Shown: one piece after another, positions 7,820 to 17,272 of the stretch | How the letters are laid out: each line of letters begins with the position of its first letter | How positions within the stretch are numbered: position 1 is the first letter of the stretch | Origin: Marinifilum sp965230805 | GTDB taxonomy: Bacteria; Bacteroidota; Bacteroidia; Bacteroidales; Marinifilaceae | Reading direction: 5' to 3' | NCBI RefSeq assembly: GCF_965230805.1 | Contig: NZ_OZ246019.1 | Coordinates: 1,860,001 to 1,924,000 of the forward strand | DNA: 64,000 bases | Notes under the pieces: generated by a model | Seen by the model: only the letters and a program-made list of their open reading frames with translations | Database searches by the model: none | What the model was told of the DNA's origin: nothing | Translations under genes and position numbers: made by a program

Positions 7820-9727
7820 ATGAAACTTTTTCTTTTTATTTCTAGTTTAATTATTTCACTGCAATCATATTCATTGGGATATATATATCAAGCTCCTGAC
7901 AAACAAGAATCAAGTATTGATTCATTATTAAGTAGAGCTAAAGAATTAAGAGATTCATCATTCGATTCCAGTGTAGATATTGGAAGAAAAGCAATAGAAT
8001 TAGCACATAAAACCAATAAAGCTGATGCTATAGCTTTTGCACATAAATCCCAAGGAACAACTTTTTTCTACCAAGGTTTATTTGATTCAGCTTATCTACA
8101 CTATAATAAAGCAAAGCGAGAATTTGAATCGGTTAATGACAGTTTAAACATTGCCATTTTAAATTCGAATATTGGCGTTGTTTATAGAAGAACAAACAAA
8201 TACGATAAAGCCCTGCAACAATATTTAAGAGCATTAAAAATATATGAAGCTTTAAAATATCCTAAAGGAGAAGCAGCCGCATATACCAACATTGGAGGTG
8301 TATATCAAACACTTAATAATTTAAAAAAGGCTCTAAAATTCTATTTAAAAGCAAAGAGCATTTATTCTCAAATTGGTGAAACATCAAGATATTCTCGTGT
8401 TCTAACTAATATCGGAGTAATTAAATTCGAGCAAGGTTTATATAATGAAGCATTAGAATATCAGCTTGAAGCATTAAAGTTGAATGAAAAGAATGGAATG
8501 TTACAACACAAGGCAATTATTCAACTAAATATTGGAGAATGTTATCAAGCATTACAAAAACCATTAAAAGCATTAGAGTATTACAATAAATGTGAAAAAA
8601 TTAGATTAAAACTTAATGATATTTGGGGAATAGGAAAGTTATACATTAAAAAAGCCATTGTTTTACATGAACTAGAACAATCTCATAATGCGGAGGTTTA
8701 TTTGCAAAAAGCAGAGGAATTTTGCACAAAACAAAACTTACAAGATGATTTAGCATCAACATACCATTTCTGTTCCAAACTTTTTGAAGACTTAAACAAA
8801 CCAAAAGAGTCAATCTTTTACCTTAGGAAATATTATACTTTAAAAGATTCTCTTACTGAAACATTTAGGGATGATATGATAGCAGAACTTACTGCTAAGT
8901 TCGAATCCGAACAAAAAGAAAAAGAACTCGAACTACTACAACAGCGAACACAAATTCAAAACCTAGAATTAGGACAAAAGAATGCATGGATTATTGTATT
9001 GTTGGCTGTGATGATTCTTGGTGTTATTGCTATTTTGGTTTCACTTAGAATTAATCGATTAAGAGCCGATCATAAAATTATGGATTTGCGCCAAAAGGTT
9101 TTATTAACACAAATGAATCCACACTTCTTGTTTAATTCATTAACTGCTATTCAAAGTTTTATTCTAGACGAAAAGAATGAGGATGCCAATACATACCTGT
9201 CGAGCTTAGCAAGTTTGGTAAGAGGGATTTTGGAAAACTCGCGCGAGGAGTTTGTTTCATTGCGCACCGAATTAAGCACACTAGAAGACTATATTAGTAT
9301 GCAAAAGCTTAGATTCGATAACGATATTGCTTATCAATTTGAAATTGACGCTACTTTAGACCAGAACGAAGTAATGGTACCACCAATGCTTGCACAGCCA
9401 TTTATCGAAAATGCTTTAATTCATGGTCGATTAAGGGATAACCCGAAAGCATTAATCAATATCAAAGTAGCGAAAACCGAGGATGAAAAAGCAATTAAAT
9501 TTAGTATTATCGACAATGGAATTGGTATTGAAGAGTCTAAAAAACAGCATAATCGTAAAACGCATAAATCATTAGCTACTTCAATTGCCTTAGATCGAGT
9601 AAAGATTTATAATTTTAAATCTTCCAAAAAAATGTATTTTGAAATTATGGATTTGAAAACTATTGACGAGAATAAAACAGGAACCATGGTTAGTTATTGC
9701 ATTCCAATAATCAGATCTTTAAATTAA
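7820..9727 (+). CDS. TPR-containing LytS/YehU-type sensor histidine kinase
   Basis: A 635-residue membrane kinase. A signal peptide at the N-terminus (MKLFLFISSLIISLQSYS; the ATG at 7820 is preferred to a TTG six codons earlier) is followed by about six TPR repeats (residues 60-360, e.g. AILNSNIGVVYRRTNKYDKALQQY). A coiled coil and one membrane helix come next (WIIVLLAVMILGVIAILVSL). The His_kinase domain has its phospho-acceptor in QMNPHFLFNSL, and an HATPase_c domain follows (PFIENALIHG, IDNGIGI). Such kinases normally signal to LytTR response regulators. None is adjacent, so it is an orphan here. Its 3' end overlaps the convergent mevalonate kinase gene by 17 bp. Confidence 0.9.
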   Translation: MKLFLFISSLIISLQSYSLGYIYQAPDKQESSIDSLLSRAKELRDSSFDSSVDIGRKAIELAHKTNKADAIAFAHKSQGTTFFYQGLFDSAYLHYNKAKREFESVNDSLNIAILNSNIGVVYRRTNKYDKALQQYLRALKIYEALKYPKGEAAAYTNIGGVYQTLNNLKKALKFYLKAKSIYSQIGETSRYSRVLTNIGVIKFEQGLYNEALEYQLEALKLNEKNGMLQHKAIIQLNIGECYQALQKPLKALEYYNKCEKIRLKLNDIWGIGKLYIKKAIVLHELEQSHNAEVYLQKAEEFCTKQNLQDDLASTYHFCSKLFEDLNKPKESIFYLRKYYTLKDSLTETFRDDMIAELTAKFESEQKEKELELLQQRTQIQNLELGQKNAWIIVLLAVMILGVIAILVSLRINRLRADHKIMDLRQKVLLTQMNPHFLFNSLTAIQSFILDEKNEDANTYLSSLASLVRGILENSREEFVSLRTELSTLEDYISMQKLRFDNDIAYQFEIDATLDQNEVMVPPMLAQPFIENALIHGRLRDNPKALINIKVAKTEDEKAIKFSIIDNGIGIEESKKQHNRKTHKSLATSIALDRVKIYNFKSSKKMYFEIMDLKTIDENKTGTMVSYCIPIIRSLN

Positions 9728-10655
9728 GAACTACACTTTGGTATGAATATCCCATTTTATTGAGAAATAATAAGGTCTCTGAGTTATTATTGCTAAAGCA
9801 CAATAAAAACCCTCCACCTCCAGAGCCACATAACTTCAAATAGAATTTGTTAGAATCGAGTCCCGTTTTCCATAACTCTTTAAAGCCATTTGGGATTTTA
9901 TCAGCAAAATGAATGTACTGAAAATTTGATAAAACTTGAATAGCTTGAAAAAATGAATTCATATTATTATTGGAAAAACTCTTGATACATTGGTTGGTGA
10001 CAGGAACTAATTTCTCAGTAATTTGCTTCTTATACTCTAGGTTTTTACAATGATCTAGAAATGCAGTTACCAATGGCGCGGTATCCCCTTTCTGCTTGCT
10101 GTCGATTAAAATAATTACTACTTCTCTATTAAATTCATCAAACTGAGCATCAAGAACTCTAATCTCCTTCTCTTCTGAAACCAATATTGGTTTATTCAAA
10201 TAAGAAATTAGTGGATCCAAACCTGAACTTCTCCCATGAAATCCTCCTTCCATCGAAGCCAAAGTGTTATTTAAGGTGAATAAATCAAGTTCTTCCTTCT
10301 GTCTGTTCATGCCATAAGCCATGTACAATGCTGCACACAAGGCTCCCGAACTACCTAAACCATACCCAATAGGAATGGATGAATCGAAATATAAACCCGC
10401 TTGAATGTCGTTTTCAAGTTTTGCCAAATCGAGAATAGGTTTAAAATAGTTGGAATTTGATTTTAGATATCCCAAATAAACTTGTAAGTGGTAATTTGAA
10501 TTCCTGCTTACCGCATTTTTTTCTTTAGACTCAAAAACCAATCGTGCTTTAAACATATGGCATGGTACACTTAATGCCATTGAATCCATTAGAACTGAAT
10601 ATTCACCAAAAAGGAGAAGTTTTCCGTAAAACCAATTGTCGAATTTACCCAACAT
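9711..10655 (-). CDS. mvk: Mevalonate kinase (GHMP kinase superfamily)
   Basis: A 314-residue GHMP kinase and the last gene of the mevalonate cluster. It has the N-terminal substrate region GKLLLFGEYSVLMDSMALSVP, the ATP-binding GHMP motif PIGYGLGSSGALCAALY near residue 95, and the third motif LCGSGGGGFLLCF near residue 282. It probably phosphorylates mevalonate to 5-phosphomevalonate. The assignment between mevalonate and phosphomevalonate as substrate rests on family resemblance and cluster context, because a second GHMP kinase is encoded two genes upstream. Only 4 bp separate it from the decarboxylase gene, so it is cotranscribed. Confidence 0.8.
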   Translation of the reverse strand: MLGKFDNWFYGKLLLFGEYSVLMDSMALSVPCHMFKARLVFESKEKNAVSRNSNYHLQVYLGYLKSNSNYFKPILDLAKLENDIQAGLYFDSSIPIGYGLGSSGALCAALYMAYGMNRQKEELDLFTLNNTLASMEGGFHGRSSGLDPLISYLNKPILVSEEKEIRVLDAQFDEFNREVVIILIDSKQKGDTAPLVTAFLDHCKNLEYKKQITEKLVPVTNQCIKSFSNNNMNSFFQAIQVLSNFQYIHFADKIPNGFKELWKTGLDSNKFYLKLCGSGGGGFLLCFSNNNSETLLFLNKMGYSYQSVVLNLKI

Positions 10656-10659
10656 AAGC

Positions 10660-11694
10660 TCACATTATTTGTTTTGGACCTAAACCCGTTTCGTCCTTCA
10701 AGTATCTGCCATTTTCAAGTAGATGCTTTAATTCCTCGTCAACAAATTTGTTTACTACAGATAATTCATTTTTGGGAAACATTAAGTGAATGTTCGGACC
10801 TGCATCAAGGGTAAAACCAATTGGAGTTTTAGTGGTTTCTCTATAGTCTCGAATCAGTTCAATAGCCAGTAATGTATTTGGTTTTAATAGGGTAAACGAT
10901 GGATTCGAATTCATCATCAATCCATGTAAACTTAATGCTTCGTTCTCCAGAACTTCAATAAAGCCATTCAGATCGCCACTACGCAAAATTCCAAGCATTC
11001 TTTCAAAATTATCATGAGCCTGATCATACCTTGCTTCTGCAAATGGATGATGTTTCATTAAAGAATGTCCAACTGTGCTTGATACCTTTTTCTTTTCTGA
11101 ACTCACGATCAAAATAAAATCCTGATAATCCTTAAAAATCGGATGAACATATTTCGAAAAAGGAGTTGCATAATCACTCGAAGCCTTCGAGAATGCATTA
11201 CTTTTTCCCCATGTAGCATAAGAACCATAAATGGAACGTGAAGCACTACCTGAACCCAAACGAGCAATATAGCTCGCTTTTTTAAGGAATTCATCCTTTT
11301 CGTACTTTTTGCCTGTAACTTGTTCCTGCATGCTACACAAACACATTGCTAATGAACTCATTGCAGATGCTGAACTTGCAATTCCCGTGGAGTGTGGAAA
11401 GGTATTCTCAGACTTAATATGAAAAGTATAATCATTGATAAATGAAAGCTCATCTTTTAATTCTTCCAAAAAGTTTTGAATTCTATTTTCAAAAGCCCCA
11501 ACATTTTTGCCTTCAAATTCAAAAGTCAGCCATTCCTGATTTCTCTCGGTGAAAGACAAGCAAGTTCTGCTCACTGCATTTTTAAGGGTCATACTAACAG
11601 AAGGGTTGCATGGGTATTGCCTGCCCTTTTTTCCCCAATATTTTATCAAAGCAATATTTGAAGGGCTTTCCCAAGCCACAGTTCCTTTATTCAT
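10660..11694 (-). CDS. mvaD: Diphosphomevalonate decarboxylase
   Basis: A 344-residue GHMP-superfamily enzyme that converts 5-diphosphomevalonate plus ATP to isopentenyl diphosphate, CO2, ADP and phosphate. The diagnostic N-terminus WESPSNIALIKYWGKKGRQYPCNPSVSMTL contains the Tyr/Lys motif specific to this family, followed by the ATP motif FPHSTGIASSASAMSSLA. The catalytic-Asp region is FTLDAGPNIHLMFP near residue 290. The start overlaps the upstream GHMP kinase by 8 bp, which indicates coupling. Confidence 0.92.
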   Translation of the reverse strand: MNKGTVAWESPSNIALIKYWGKKGRQYPCNPSVSMTLKNAVSRTCLSFTERNQEWLTFEFEGKNVGAFENRIQNFLEELKDELSFINDYTFHIKSENTFPHSTGIASSASAMSSLAMCLCSMQEQVTGKKYEKDEFLKKASYIARLGSGSASRSIYGSYATWGKSNAFSKASSDYATPFSKYVHPIFKDYQDFILIVSSEKKKVSSTVGHSLMKHHPFAEARYDQAHDNFERMLGILRSGDLNGFIEVLENEALSLHGLMMNSNPSFTLLKPNTLLAIELIRDYRETTKTPIGFTLDAGPNIHLMFPKNELSVVNKFVDEELKHLLENGRYLKDETGLGPKQIM

Positions 11695-12628
11695 TAAATT
11701 GTATTTTTTTACTTAAAATGATCTCGTCCCACGAGAATATAGTGCTTAACCCTTTTTCCCAAAAATATCGATGAACTGCTTGTTTTTTCATCTCCGATCG
11801 AACCAGTACAAAATCACCTCCCCATGCACCCAGTGACTTTACCGAGCCCTTGAAATCGGGGAATCTTTCTGCTTTAATCGTATTGGAATTTAAAACCTCC
11901 GAAATAAATCTCTCATGTTCCGAAATCAATGCATCAAATTCAATGGTATTCTTCGATTGCAAGATTTTTTTACTCAGAAGTGAAATACTTGCGACCTGTA
12001 TTTTTGTTACAGAGTTGCCATTTAAAAAAATCTTAACGCTTTCTTCGCTATTTTGCTTGTTTCCTAGATACACAAAGAAAAGTTGCTCCTTAAAATCAAG
12101 ATCAAAGTTTACTGGATAAATCATAGGATGTGAACCATTTCTTCGAAACAGTATTGGCGAAGAATAATTTGCACAGGCTATGTCATAGCCCGATCCATTT
12201 GAAACCATTGCATGTAATTCATACGGATTCACCTCAGCCCATTGAGCAACATTATTAATAAGACTTGAGCTACTTCCTAATCCCCACTTCCTATCAAAAT
12301 TGATTTCTGATTTTACAACCCATGAAAATTTTTCCAAAAAATTCGAATTTAACTGTTTCGCACAGTTTAGAAGAAAACAAACAAAATCTTTCTCAGATTC
12401 TCCTTTGCAATCTGCCTGTAAAACCTCTGCTAATGAAATAGAAAAATGTAGCCATTCCCGGGCTCGTTCAAATGCAACCCATTCCATCACATCAGAGTCC
12501 GATTCATAAACTTCCATGTATTGACCAAAGCGAAGTGGTATGGCTAATGACAGTGCACCATGAATAACTAAATACTCCCCGGTAATCAGAAATTTAGCAT
12601 TCGAATAATATTTCTTAATGGGTGTCAA
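11687..12628 (-). CDS. GYDIA-type GHMP kinase, candidate phosphomevalonate kinase
   Basis: A 313-residue GHMP kinase starting MTPIKKYYSNAKFLITGEYLVIHGALSLAIPL, with the ATP loop KWGLGSSSSLINNVAQ near residue 115 and the signature NGSGYDIACANYSSPILF near 145-162, which names the GYDIA family. Members recur in Bacteroidota mevalonate clusters. In this cluster it is the only unassigned kinase, so phosphomevalonate kinase (phosphomevalonate to diphosphomevalonate) is the natural inference. The sequence does not resemble classical phosphomevalonate kinases closely enough to prove it. It sits 1 bp after the HMG-CoA reductase stop and overlaps mvaD by 8 bp. Confidence 0.8.
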   Translation of the reverse strand: MTPIKKYYSNAKFLITGEYLVIHGALSLAIPLRFGQYMEVYESDSDVMEWVAFERAREWLHFSISLAEVLQADCKGESEKDFVCFLLNCAKQLNSNFLEKFSWVVKSEINFDRKWGLGSSSSLINNVAQWAEVNPYELHAMVSNGSGYDIACANYSSPILFRRNGSHPMIYPVNFDLDFKEQLFFVYLGNKQNSEESVKIFLNGNSVTKIQVASISLLSKKILQSKNTIEFDALISEHERFISEVLNSNTIKAERFPDFKGSVKSLGAWGGDFVLVRSEMKKQAVHRYFWEKGLSTIFSWDEIILSKKIQFNE

Positions 12629-12629
12629 T

Positions 12630-13952
12630 TTAGCGCAGCTTGGTTCTGATAGATTTAATAAATGATTCTACTTCGCTATATGATACAGTTTTATGCGCAA
12701 AGTACTCCAATGCCTGTTTCTTTTCTTCGTAATCCGCTTTTAAGGCATTCAGCAAATTGGATAAATGCATTTTCATATGCCCATATTGAATTCCTGTAGT
12801 TACCAAGGATCTTAGGGCACCAAAATTATTCGCCAATCCTGCCGTAGCAGTAATCATCATTAATTCTTTGGCCGATGGCTTACCCAAAAGTTCCAATCCA
12901 AATTTAGCCAAAGGATGCAAGCTGGTTAAGCCTCCAACAGTTCCCAAAGAAAGAGGAACAGTAAGTTTATATTTAAAGCGATTTCGTGAAATCATAGCCT
13001 GCGTAAGACTCTTGTAACTCCCTGTTTTAGATGCCCAAACATGACCATTGGCTTCGATGGCTCTAAAATCATTTCCAGTAGCAAGAGCCACTGCATCTAT
13101 TCCATTAAAAATGCCTTTATTGTGGGTTGCTGCTCTAAACACATCGATCTCAGCAATTTTTGAAGCTTTCGCAAACTTCTCGGCAAAATCTTTTCCGCTC
13201 ATACCAGGTTCAATATTATCTAGCTCCGAGATGTCACACTCCACCCACGACTCTACCAAACAATCGGGTGTATAGTTCGACAGAATTGACATGATAATTT
13301 CACATTCCCGCTCCTGCTCTTCGAGATCCTTATAATATTTAAAAAATTTCTTCATGGTTTGAGCCATTTGCTCCAAACAAGAATTAATAAAGTTAGCTCC
13401 CATAGAATCAACAGTATTAAACTCAACATGAATCTGATAGTAATATTCCATTTCTTCAGAAAGATCGACCAAGCGAATATTCTGTATGCCACCTCCTCGT
13501 TGTCGCATATTTCTGGTCAACTCTGCAGTCCCCCTATATAGCTCATACTTTAATTCAGGTAACAAATCCACCAAACGATCTTTTGTACCTTTCCAAAGAA
13601 AATGAACCTGCCCTGATTTCACAACAGAAACCACCCTTGCCTGAAAACCTCCGTGATTGGCCCAAAACTTTGCCGAACGAGATGCAGCAGCAATTACCGA
13701 ACTTTCTTCAATTACCATAGGAATATGATACAGTTGCTCATTGATCAAGAAATTTGGTGCAACTCCAAAAGGCAAATAAAAATTTGAAAGGGTATTCTCA
13801 CTAATCTCATCAAGCAGATCTTGTTGCTCCTTATCCTGTAGGCGAAAACTATCCAACTGCGATTTAATTTTGTCTGCATTTCCTGTTAATGCTTGGAGCT
13901 TTTCTTCTCTAGATAATTTTGAAAAACCTGATATAATTGATTTTCGCTTCAT
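12630..13952 (-). CDS. mvaA: Hydroxymethylglutaryl-CoA reductase, class II type
   Basis: A 440-residue enzyme that makes mevalonate from HMG-CoA. It lacks membrane helices, as in bacterial class II enzymes. Visible motifs are FYLPFGVAPNFLIN, the catalytic-Glu region VIEESSVIAAASRSAKFW, the dinucleotide-binding DSMGANF (family DAMGxN), the catalytic-Lys loop ATHNKGI, ALATGNDFRAIEA, and GTVGGLTSLHP. The length matches class II (about 425-440). It is followed 1 bp later by the GYDIA kinase. A 167-bp gap separates it from the upstream IDI gene, so it may have its own promoter. Direction (biosynthetic) is inferred from linkage to the rest of the pathway. Confidence 0.93.
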   Translation of the reverse strand: MKRKSIISGFSKLSREEKLQALTGNADKIKSQLDSFRLQDKEQQDLLDEISENTLSNFYLPFGVAPNFLINEQLYHIPMVIEESSVIAAASRSAKFWANHGGFQARVVSVVKSGQVHFLWKGTKDRLVDLLPELKYELYRGTAELTRNMRQRGGGIQNIRLVDLSEEMEYYYQIHVEFNTVDSMGANFINSCLEQMAQTMKKFFKYYKDLEEQERECEIIMSILSNYTPDCLVESWVECDISELDNIEPGMSGKDFAEKFAKASKIAEIDVFRAATHNKGIFNGIDAVALATGNDFRAIEANGHVWASKTGSYKSLTQAMISRNRFKYKLTVPLSLGTVGGLTSLHPLAKFGLELLGKPSAKELMMITATAGLANNFGALRSLVTTGIQYGHMKMHLSNLLNALKADYEEKKQALEYFAHKTVSYSEVESFIKSIRTKLR

Positions 13953-14119
13953 AAATCAAAATTTAATTCCTAATCAAAGGAAATATTCGTAAATAATAGA
14001 ATACTTACAGATCCTAAATTACATTTTTTATTCATCGAACCAAAATCAGGAAAAAGAATTTTAACAATCCCATACTACTTATACCAGTATAATCATGTTA
14101 GTTTCATAATAAAATTAGA

Positions 14120-15112
14120 TTATTTCAGCTTAAGGTAAGTTTTAGATATTTTTAAGCCTTCAATCTGAGTATAAAGATACTTTTGAAGATCTTCGTATGA
14201 TTCCCGGGCATATTTTAACAATTCAGAAGCCTGTCCGTAAATTGCAGAAAGCTTACTCTTTTCCATTAAATAGAAGCCATCAATAAAACTCCGAATTCCA
14301 CCTGAAATAATGATTTCCTCGCACTTTATGTCTTTGCTGTTCTCTACAATTTCGTTGGTCCAGTTCAACATTTGTTCCGCTGAGTGACCAATTTTAGCAA
14401 GAGGCTCAAAGAGCTGAACCTCGACTTCTGGATTTCTGAGCATCTCAATTTTAGCAAAATTGGTTCCTCCAAAAGCGGCAAATTCAATTGCCTGTAATGG
14501 TAATTTTAGAAGCTGTTCTATGCTATTTGGACCAAAACCTTGTCCTACCTCTTTTACAATGATCGGAAAATCAACATGATTCAAAAGCTCTTTAATCGAT
14601 TTAATTGGCGATTGAAAGATTCTGTCTCCTTCGGGCTGAAGCCACTCTTGCATAGGATTTACATGAATAATCAGTCCGTCTGCCCGAAGTTTAACTACCA
14701 AATCAGAAACTTTTTGCAGTTCATTGCTATTAATCAGTTCTTCAAGCTGGCAAATGCCCAAGTTGGCATATAAAGGCAAATCTAAACCCATAATATGTCT
14801 CACATCAAAATCACGCAAATGCTTATCGCTATCTAAGAGAGATCGGCAAGAGCCCAATCCCATTCCCATACCAAATTCAGCACAAGCTCTAGCTAAGTTT
14901 GCATTTATTTTACTTGCCAATTTAGTTCCTCCTGTCATGCTCGAAACCCAAATTGGCGTTCTCATTTCCTTGCCTAAAAAAGTGAATGGTTTCAATTCTT
15001 TCTTAGGATGAGAATCGATAAATGGTTCGTAATAAAATCTACCATCAATCAAACTTTCCTCTGTTTGTGAACGAAAAGCCAAATCGATATGATCTTTTTT
15101 TCTATCGGTCAT
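14120..15112 (-). CDS. fni: Isopentenyl-diphosphate delta-isomerase, type 2 (FMN-dependent)
   Basis: A 330-residue FMN/NADPH-dependent isomerase that interconverts IPP and DMAPP. Family motifs are present: ISSMTGG-like SSMTGGTKLASKINANLA, GMGLGSCRSLL, HVNPMQEWLQPEGDR (the HxN...QE...QPEGD signature), IIVKEVGQGFGPNS, and the flavin-phosphate loop IISGGIRSFIDG. It heads the minus-strand mevalonate cluster and closes the pathway to both C5 units. HMG-CoA synthase is not in the window. Confidence 0.93.
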   Translation of the reverse strand: MTDRKKDHIDLAFRSQTEESLIDGRFYYEPFIDSHPKKELKPFTFLGKEMRTPIWVSSMTGGTKLASKINANLARACAEFGMGMGLGSCRSLLDSDKHLRDFDVRHIMGLDLPLYANLGICQLEELINSNELQKVSDLVVKLRADGLIIHVNPMQEWLQPEGDRIFQSPIKSIKELLNHVDFPIIVKEVGQGFGPNSIEQLLKLPLQAIEFAAFGGTNFAKIEMLRNPEVEVQLFEPLAKIGHSAEQMLNWTNEIVENSKDIKCEEIIISGGIRSFIDGFYLMEKSKLSAIYGQASELLKYARESYEDLQKYLYTQIEGLKISKTYLKLK

Positions 15113-15399
15113 TTAAATATGGATATTTAATCCGGTCTCAACATCATTGATGCGAACCTGTAAAAGTAAAAATTCAAGTGTTCACTAATATAACACATTA
15201 ATTTCAACTCGAACCCAAACCGTTAATCTCATTCACAAACTAATCTTGAATCATTCTTAATAAAAAAGCTTTAAACACACATCTTATGTGTTGATAATGA
15301 GCTACTTTAATGAAGCCTTGACAACTTGACATTTTTGGCACTAGGAACAAAAGTAAAGTTGCCATAATTTTACTTTTCGAAGTAAACAAATTTACAATT

Positions 15400-15840
15400 A
15401 TGGAACTTGAAATTTGGCATTTATGGATGTTACTATCAATTGGATTATTTATTATTGAGATTATTACCTCTACATTTGCTTGCCTTTGCTTTGGAATTGG
15501 CTCGTTAAGTGCAGGAATTCTTGCCTATTCAGATTATTCTATATCTATTCAGCTTATTGTATTTGCTGCACTAGCAATTATTGGTATGTTGTTGCTTAAG
15601 CCTTATTTAAACAAAAAGCTGGTAAGCAGAACAGGAGTAAAAACAAAGATTGATAACAGTTTTATAGGTCATGAAGCCTATGTTGTTGAAGAAATCAACC
15701 CACGCAAAAACTGTGGAAAAGTAATCATTGCAGGTACAGGTAAAAAAGCAAAAACTGAATATGGAGAAACGATACCTGAAGGTTCTTTTGTTAAGATATT
15801 AGATTCTACGGATGCTGAGCTAACCGTTAAAGAAATATAA
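15400..15840 (+). CDS. NfeD-family membrane protein (short form)
   Basis: A 146-residue protein with two or three hydrophobic helices (residues 8-75: WMLLSIGLFIIEIITSTFACLCFGIG, then IQLIVFAALAIIGMLLL) and a C-terminal OB-fold domain typical of NfeD/YbbK (SFIGHEAYVVEEINPRKNCGKVIIAGT...GSFVKILDSTDAELTVK). Short NfeD proteins usually pair with an SPFH/stomatin partner that organises membrane domains. No SPFH gene follows; the next 658 bp hold no intact gene. The gene is therefore a solo NfeD or has lost its partner. Confidence 0.85.
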   Translation: MELEIWHLWMLLSIGLFIIEIITSTFACLCFGIGSLSAGILAYSDYSISIQLIVFAALAIIGMLLLKPYLNKKLVSRTGVKTKIDNSFIGHEAYVVEEINPRKNCGKVIIAGTGKKAKTEYGETIPEGSFVKILDSTDAELTVKEI

Positions 15841-16498
15841 AGAACGAGTTATCGATACCATTATACCGTTTTCAAATCAAATCTTCTATTAGTAGATTTT
15901 AATAAACCAAAAACCAGACAAATAATCCCAATTGCACTTGAAACTATCTTGCAAATCCCTTTGCCTTTGACAATTATCAATACCAAAGCTTAATGAAATC
16001 TCATTTGAAAAAAGGCTTTCGATTTGCATAACAAACTTTTACACTACTTCAAGCATGCTTATCGAAATGCCAGGAAATTACATGCCGAATTAATTTAAGC
16101 AGCCGACAATTCTGATATGCTGCAGCATCTTGCAGATATCTCGGTCTTAGGTCAAGATAATCCTGATCCACATGTAAAAATAGCATAAAGACAAAGCTTC
16201 TCGATATTTCAGAGAAATTCGTGAAAACAATAAAGAAACAGAAGGAGCAAAAGGTCTAAAACCCTGTTTATGCTTGGTGCCAAAGACGATAGACAAGCTA
16301 AATAAGCACTGAGAGATATCATGATCCGATGTAAACCTCCCTAATGCATTCTAAGCATTGCTTTTGACAAGGGGATTATCCTTTTCTGATGGATGGTCAT
16401 CTTTAGATAATAACAGATATTTACAAAAGTTCAATATGCATTAGAACATCTAATAATCCCCGTTTTATAATAAAACCAGCGGCAAACATCTACTTATC
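15841..16498. pseudogene. Gene-free stretch with decayed coding sequence
   Basis: No intact ORF in 658 bp. Around 16020-16190 one plus-strand frame reads like protein but contains several stops (…HNKLLHYFKHAYRNARKLHAEL, stop, AADNSDMLQHLADISVLGQ…, stop). It looks like an old gene remnant; I cannot identify the parent family. Confidence 0.35.
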
Positions 16499-16852
16499 TT
16501 AATAAACTGTAGCTTTTAGTTTTTTCAATTGGCGATTCCAACTGCATAAGCCACCTTTTAAATGTGCAGTTTTATGAAATCCTATTTTTCGTAAATAATT
16601 TCTTACCTGTTTGCTTCTAAATCCCAGATGGCAAAATATAATGATATCCTTATCTTTTGGTAGCGTTGGAATCCTATTTTGGATATCACCCATAGGAATG
16701 TGAATGGAATTCTTGAGGCCTTGCTTTGCCAATTCATGTGGCTCACGAATGTCTATTAGCAAAATATCATCTCTTTTTTCCAGCTCCTCCATCAATTCAA
16801 GAGCAGTATAGCTGGTTTTAGGACCATTATTATTGGAAGTAAAAATATTCAT
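16499..16852 (-). CDS. Rhodanese-like sulfurtransferase
   Basis: A 117-residue single-domain rhodanese. The domain runs from about residue 17 (LELMEELEKRDDILLIDIREPHELAKQG) through HIPMGDIQNRIPTL to the active-site loop CHLGFRS with the catalytic cysteine at residue 74. GGLCSWNRQ follows at 101-107. Such proteins carry persulfide sulfur in thiosulfate detoxification or sulfur trafficking. It is isolated, with gene-poor DNA on both sides, so its partner is not evident. Confidence 0.88.
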   Translation of the reverse strand: MNIFTSNNNGPKTSYTALELMEELEKRDDILLIDIREPHELAKQGLKNSIHIPMGDIQNRIPTLPKDKDIIIFCHLGFRSKQVRNYLRKIGFHKTAHLKGGLCSWNRQLKKLKATVY

Positions 16853-17272
16853 ACTTAAAAGTCTAATTTAATTGGGTTTAAAACTTTTTAAAGGCGGTAA
16901 ACTCACACCACTATCAAATTTAGAGAAATTATACCAGTTTTGTTACGAAACGAGTCTTAAGTTGTTTTGAGGACCTTGAGTACAGATAAGGCAAAAAACG
17001 GCATATCAATAGCTACGGCGATATTTTTATAACAATTGCTGAATGCATAACTGGCATGATTGAGAGCACCACTAAGTTTTTTATTAATGTGCTCTTACAG
17101 CATGGGGTCTTGCGATAGCGCCCCAATTATTTAAAAAAGTTGCAGAGACATCCAATTTAGGCACCTCTATGGACAAAAGAATGTGATTGATTTCGTGGTA
17201 ATACCAGTATTAAACAGACAAACTTAGCATAGCAGCGAAAGATCATTCTGCTTAGACTTATAAAGATCTATT
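16853..17272. other. Gene-free region between rhodanese and serine hydrolase genes
   Basis: 420 bp without a coding frame of any length and without recognisable RNA structure. A 7-bp inverted repeat (AGAGCAC/GTGCTCT, about 17063-17095) has a long loop and is probably not significant. The stretch may be decayed sequence. Confidence 0.4.

Noticed and set aside
17063..17095. AGAGCAC/GTGCTCT inverted repeat as a terminator
   Set aside because: The loop is long and AT-rich, there is no T tail, and no gene ends nearby.
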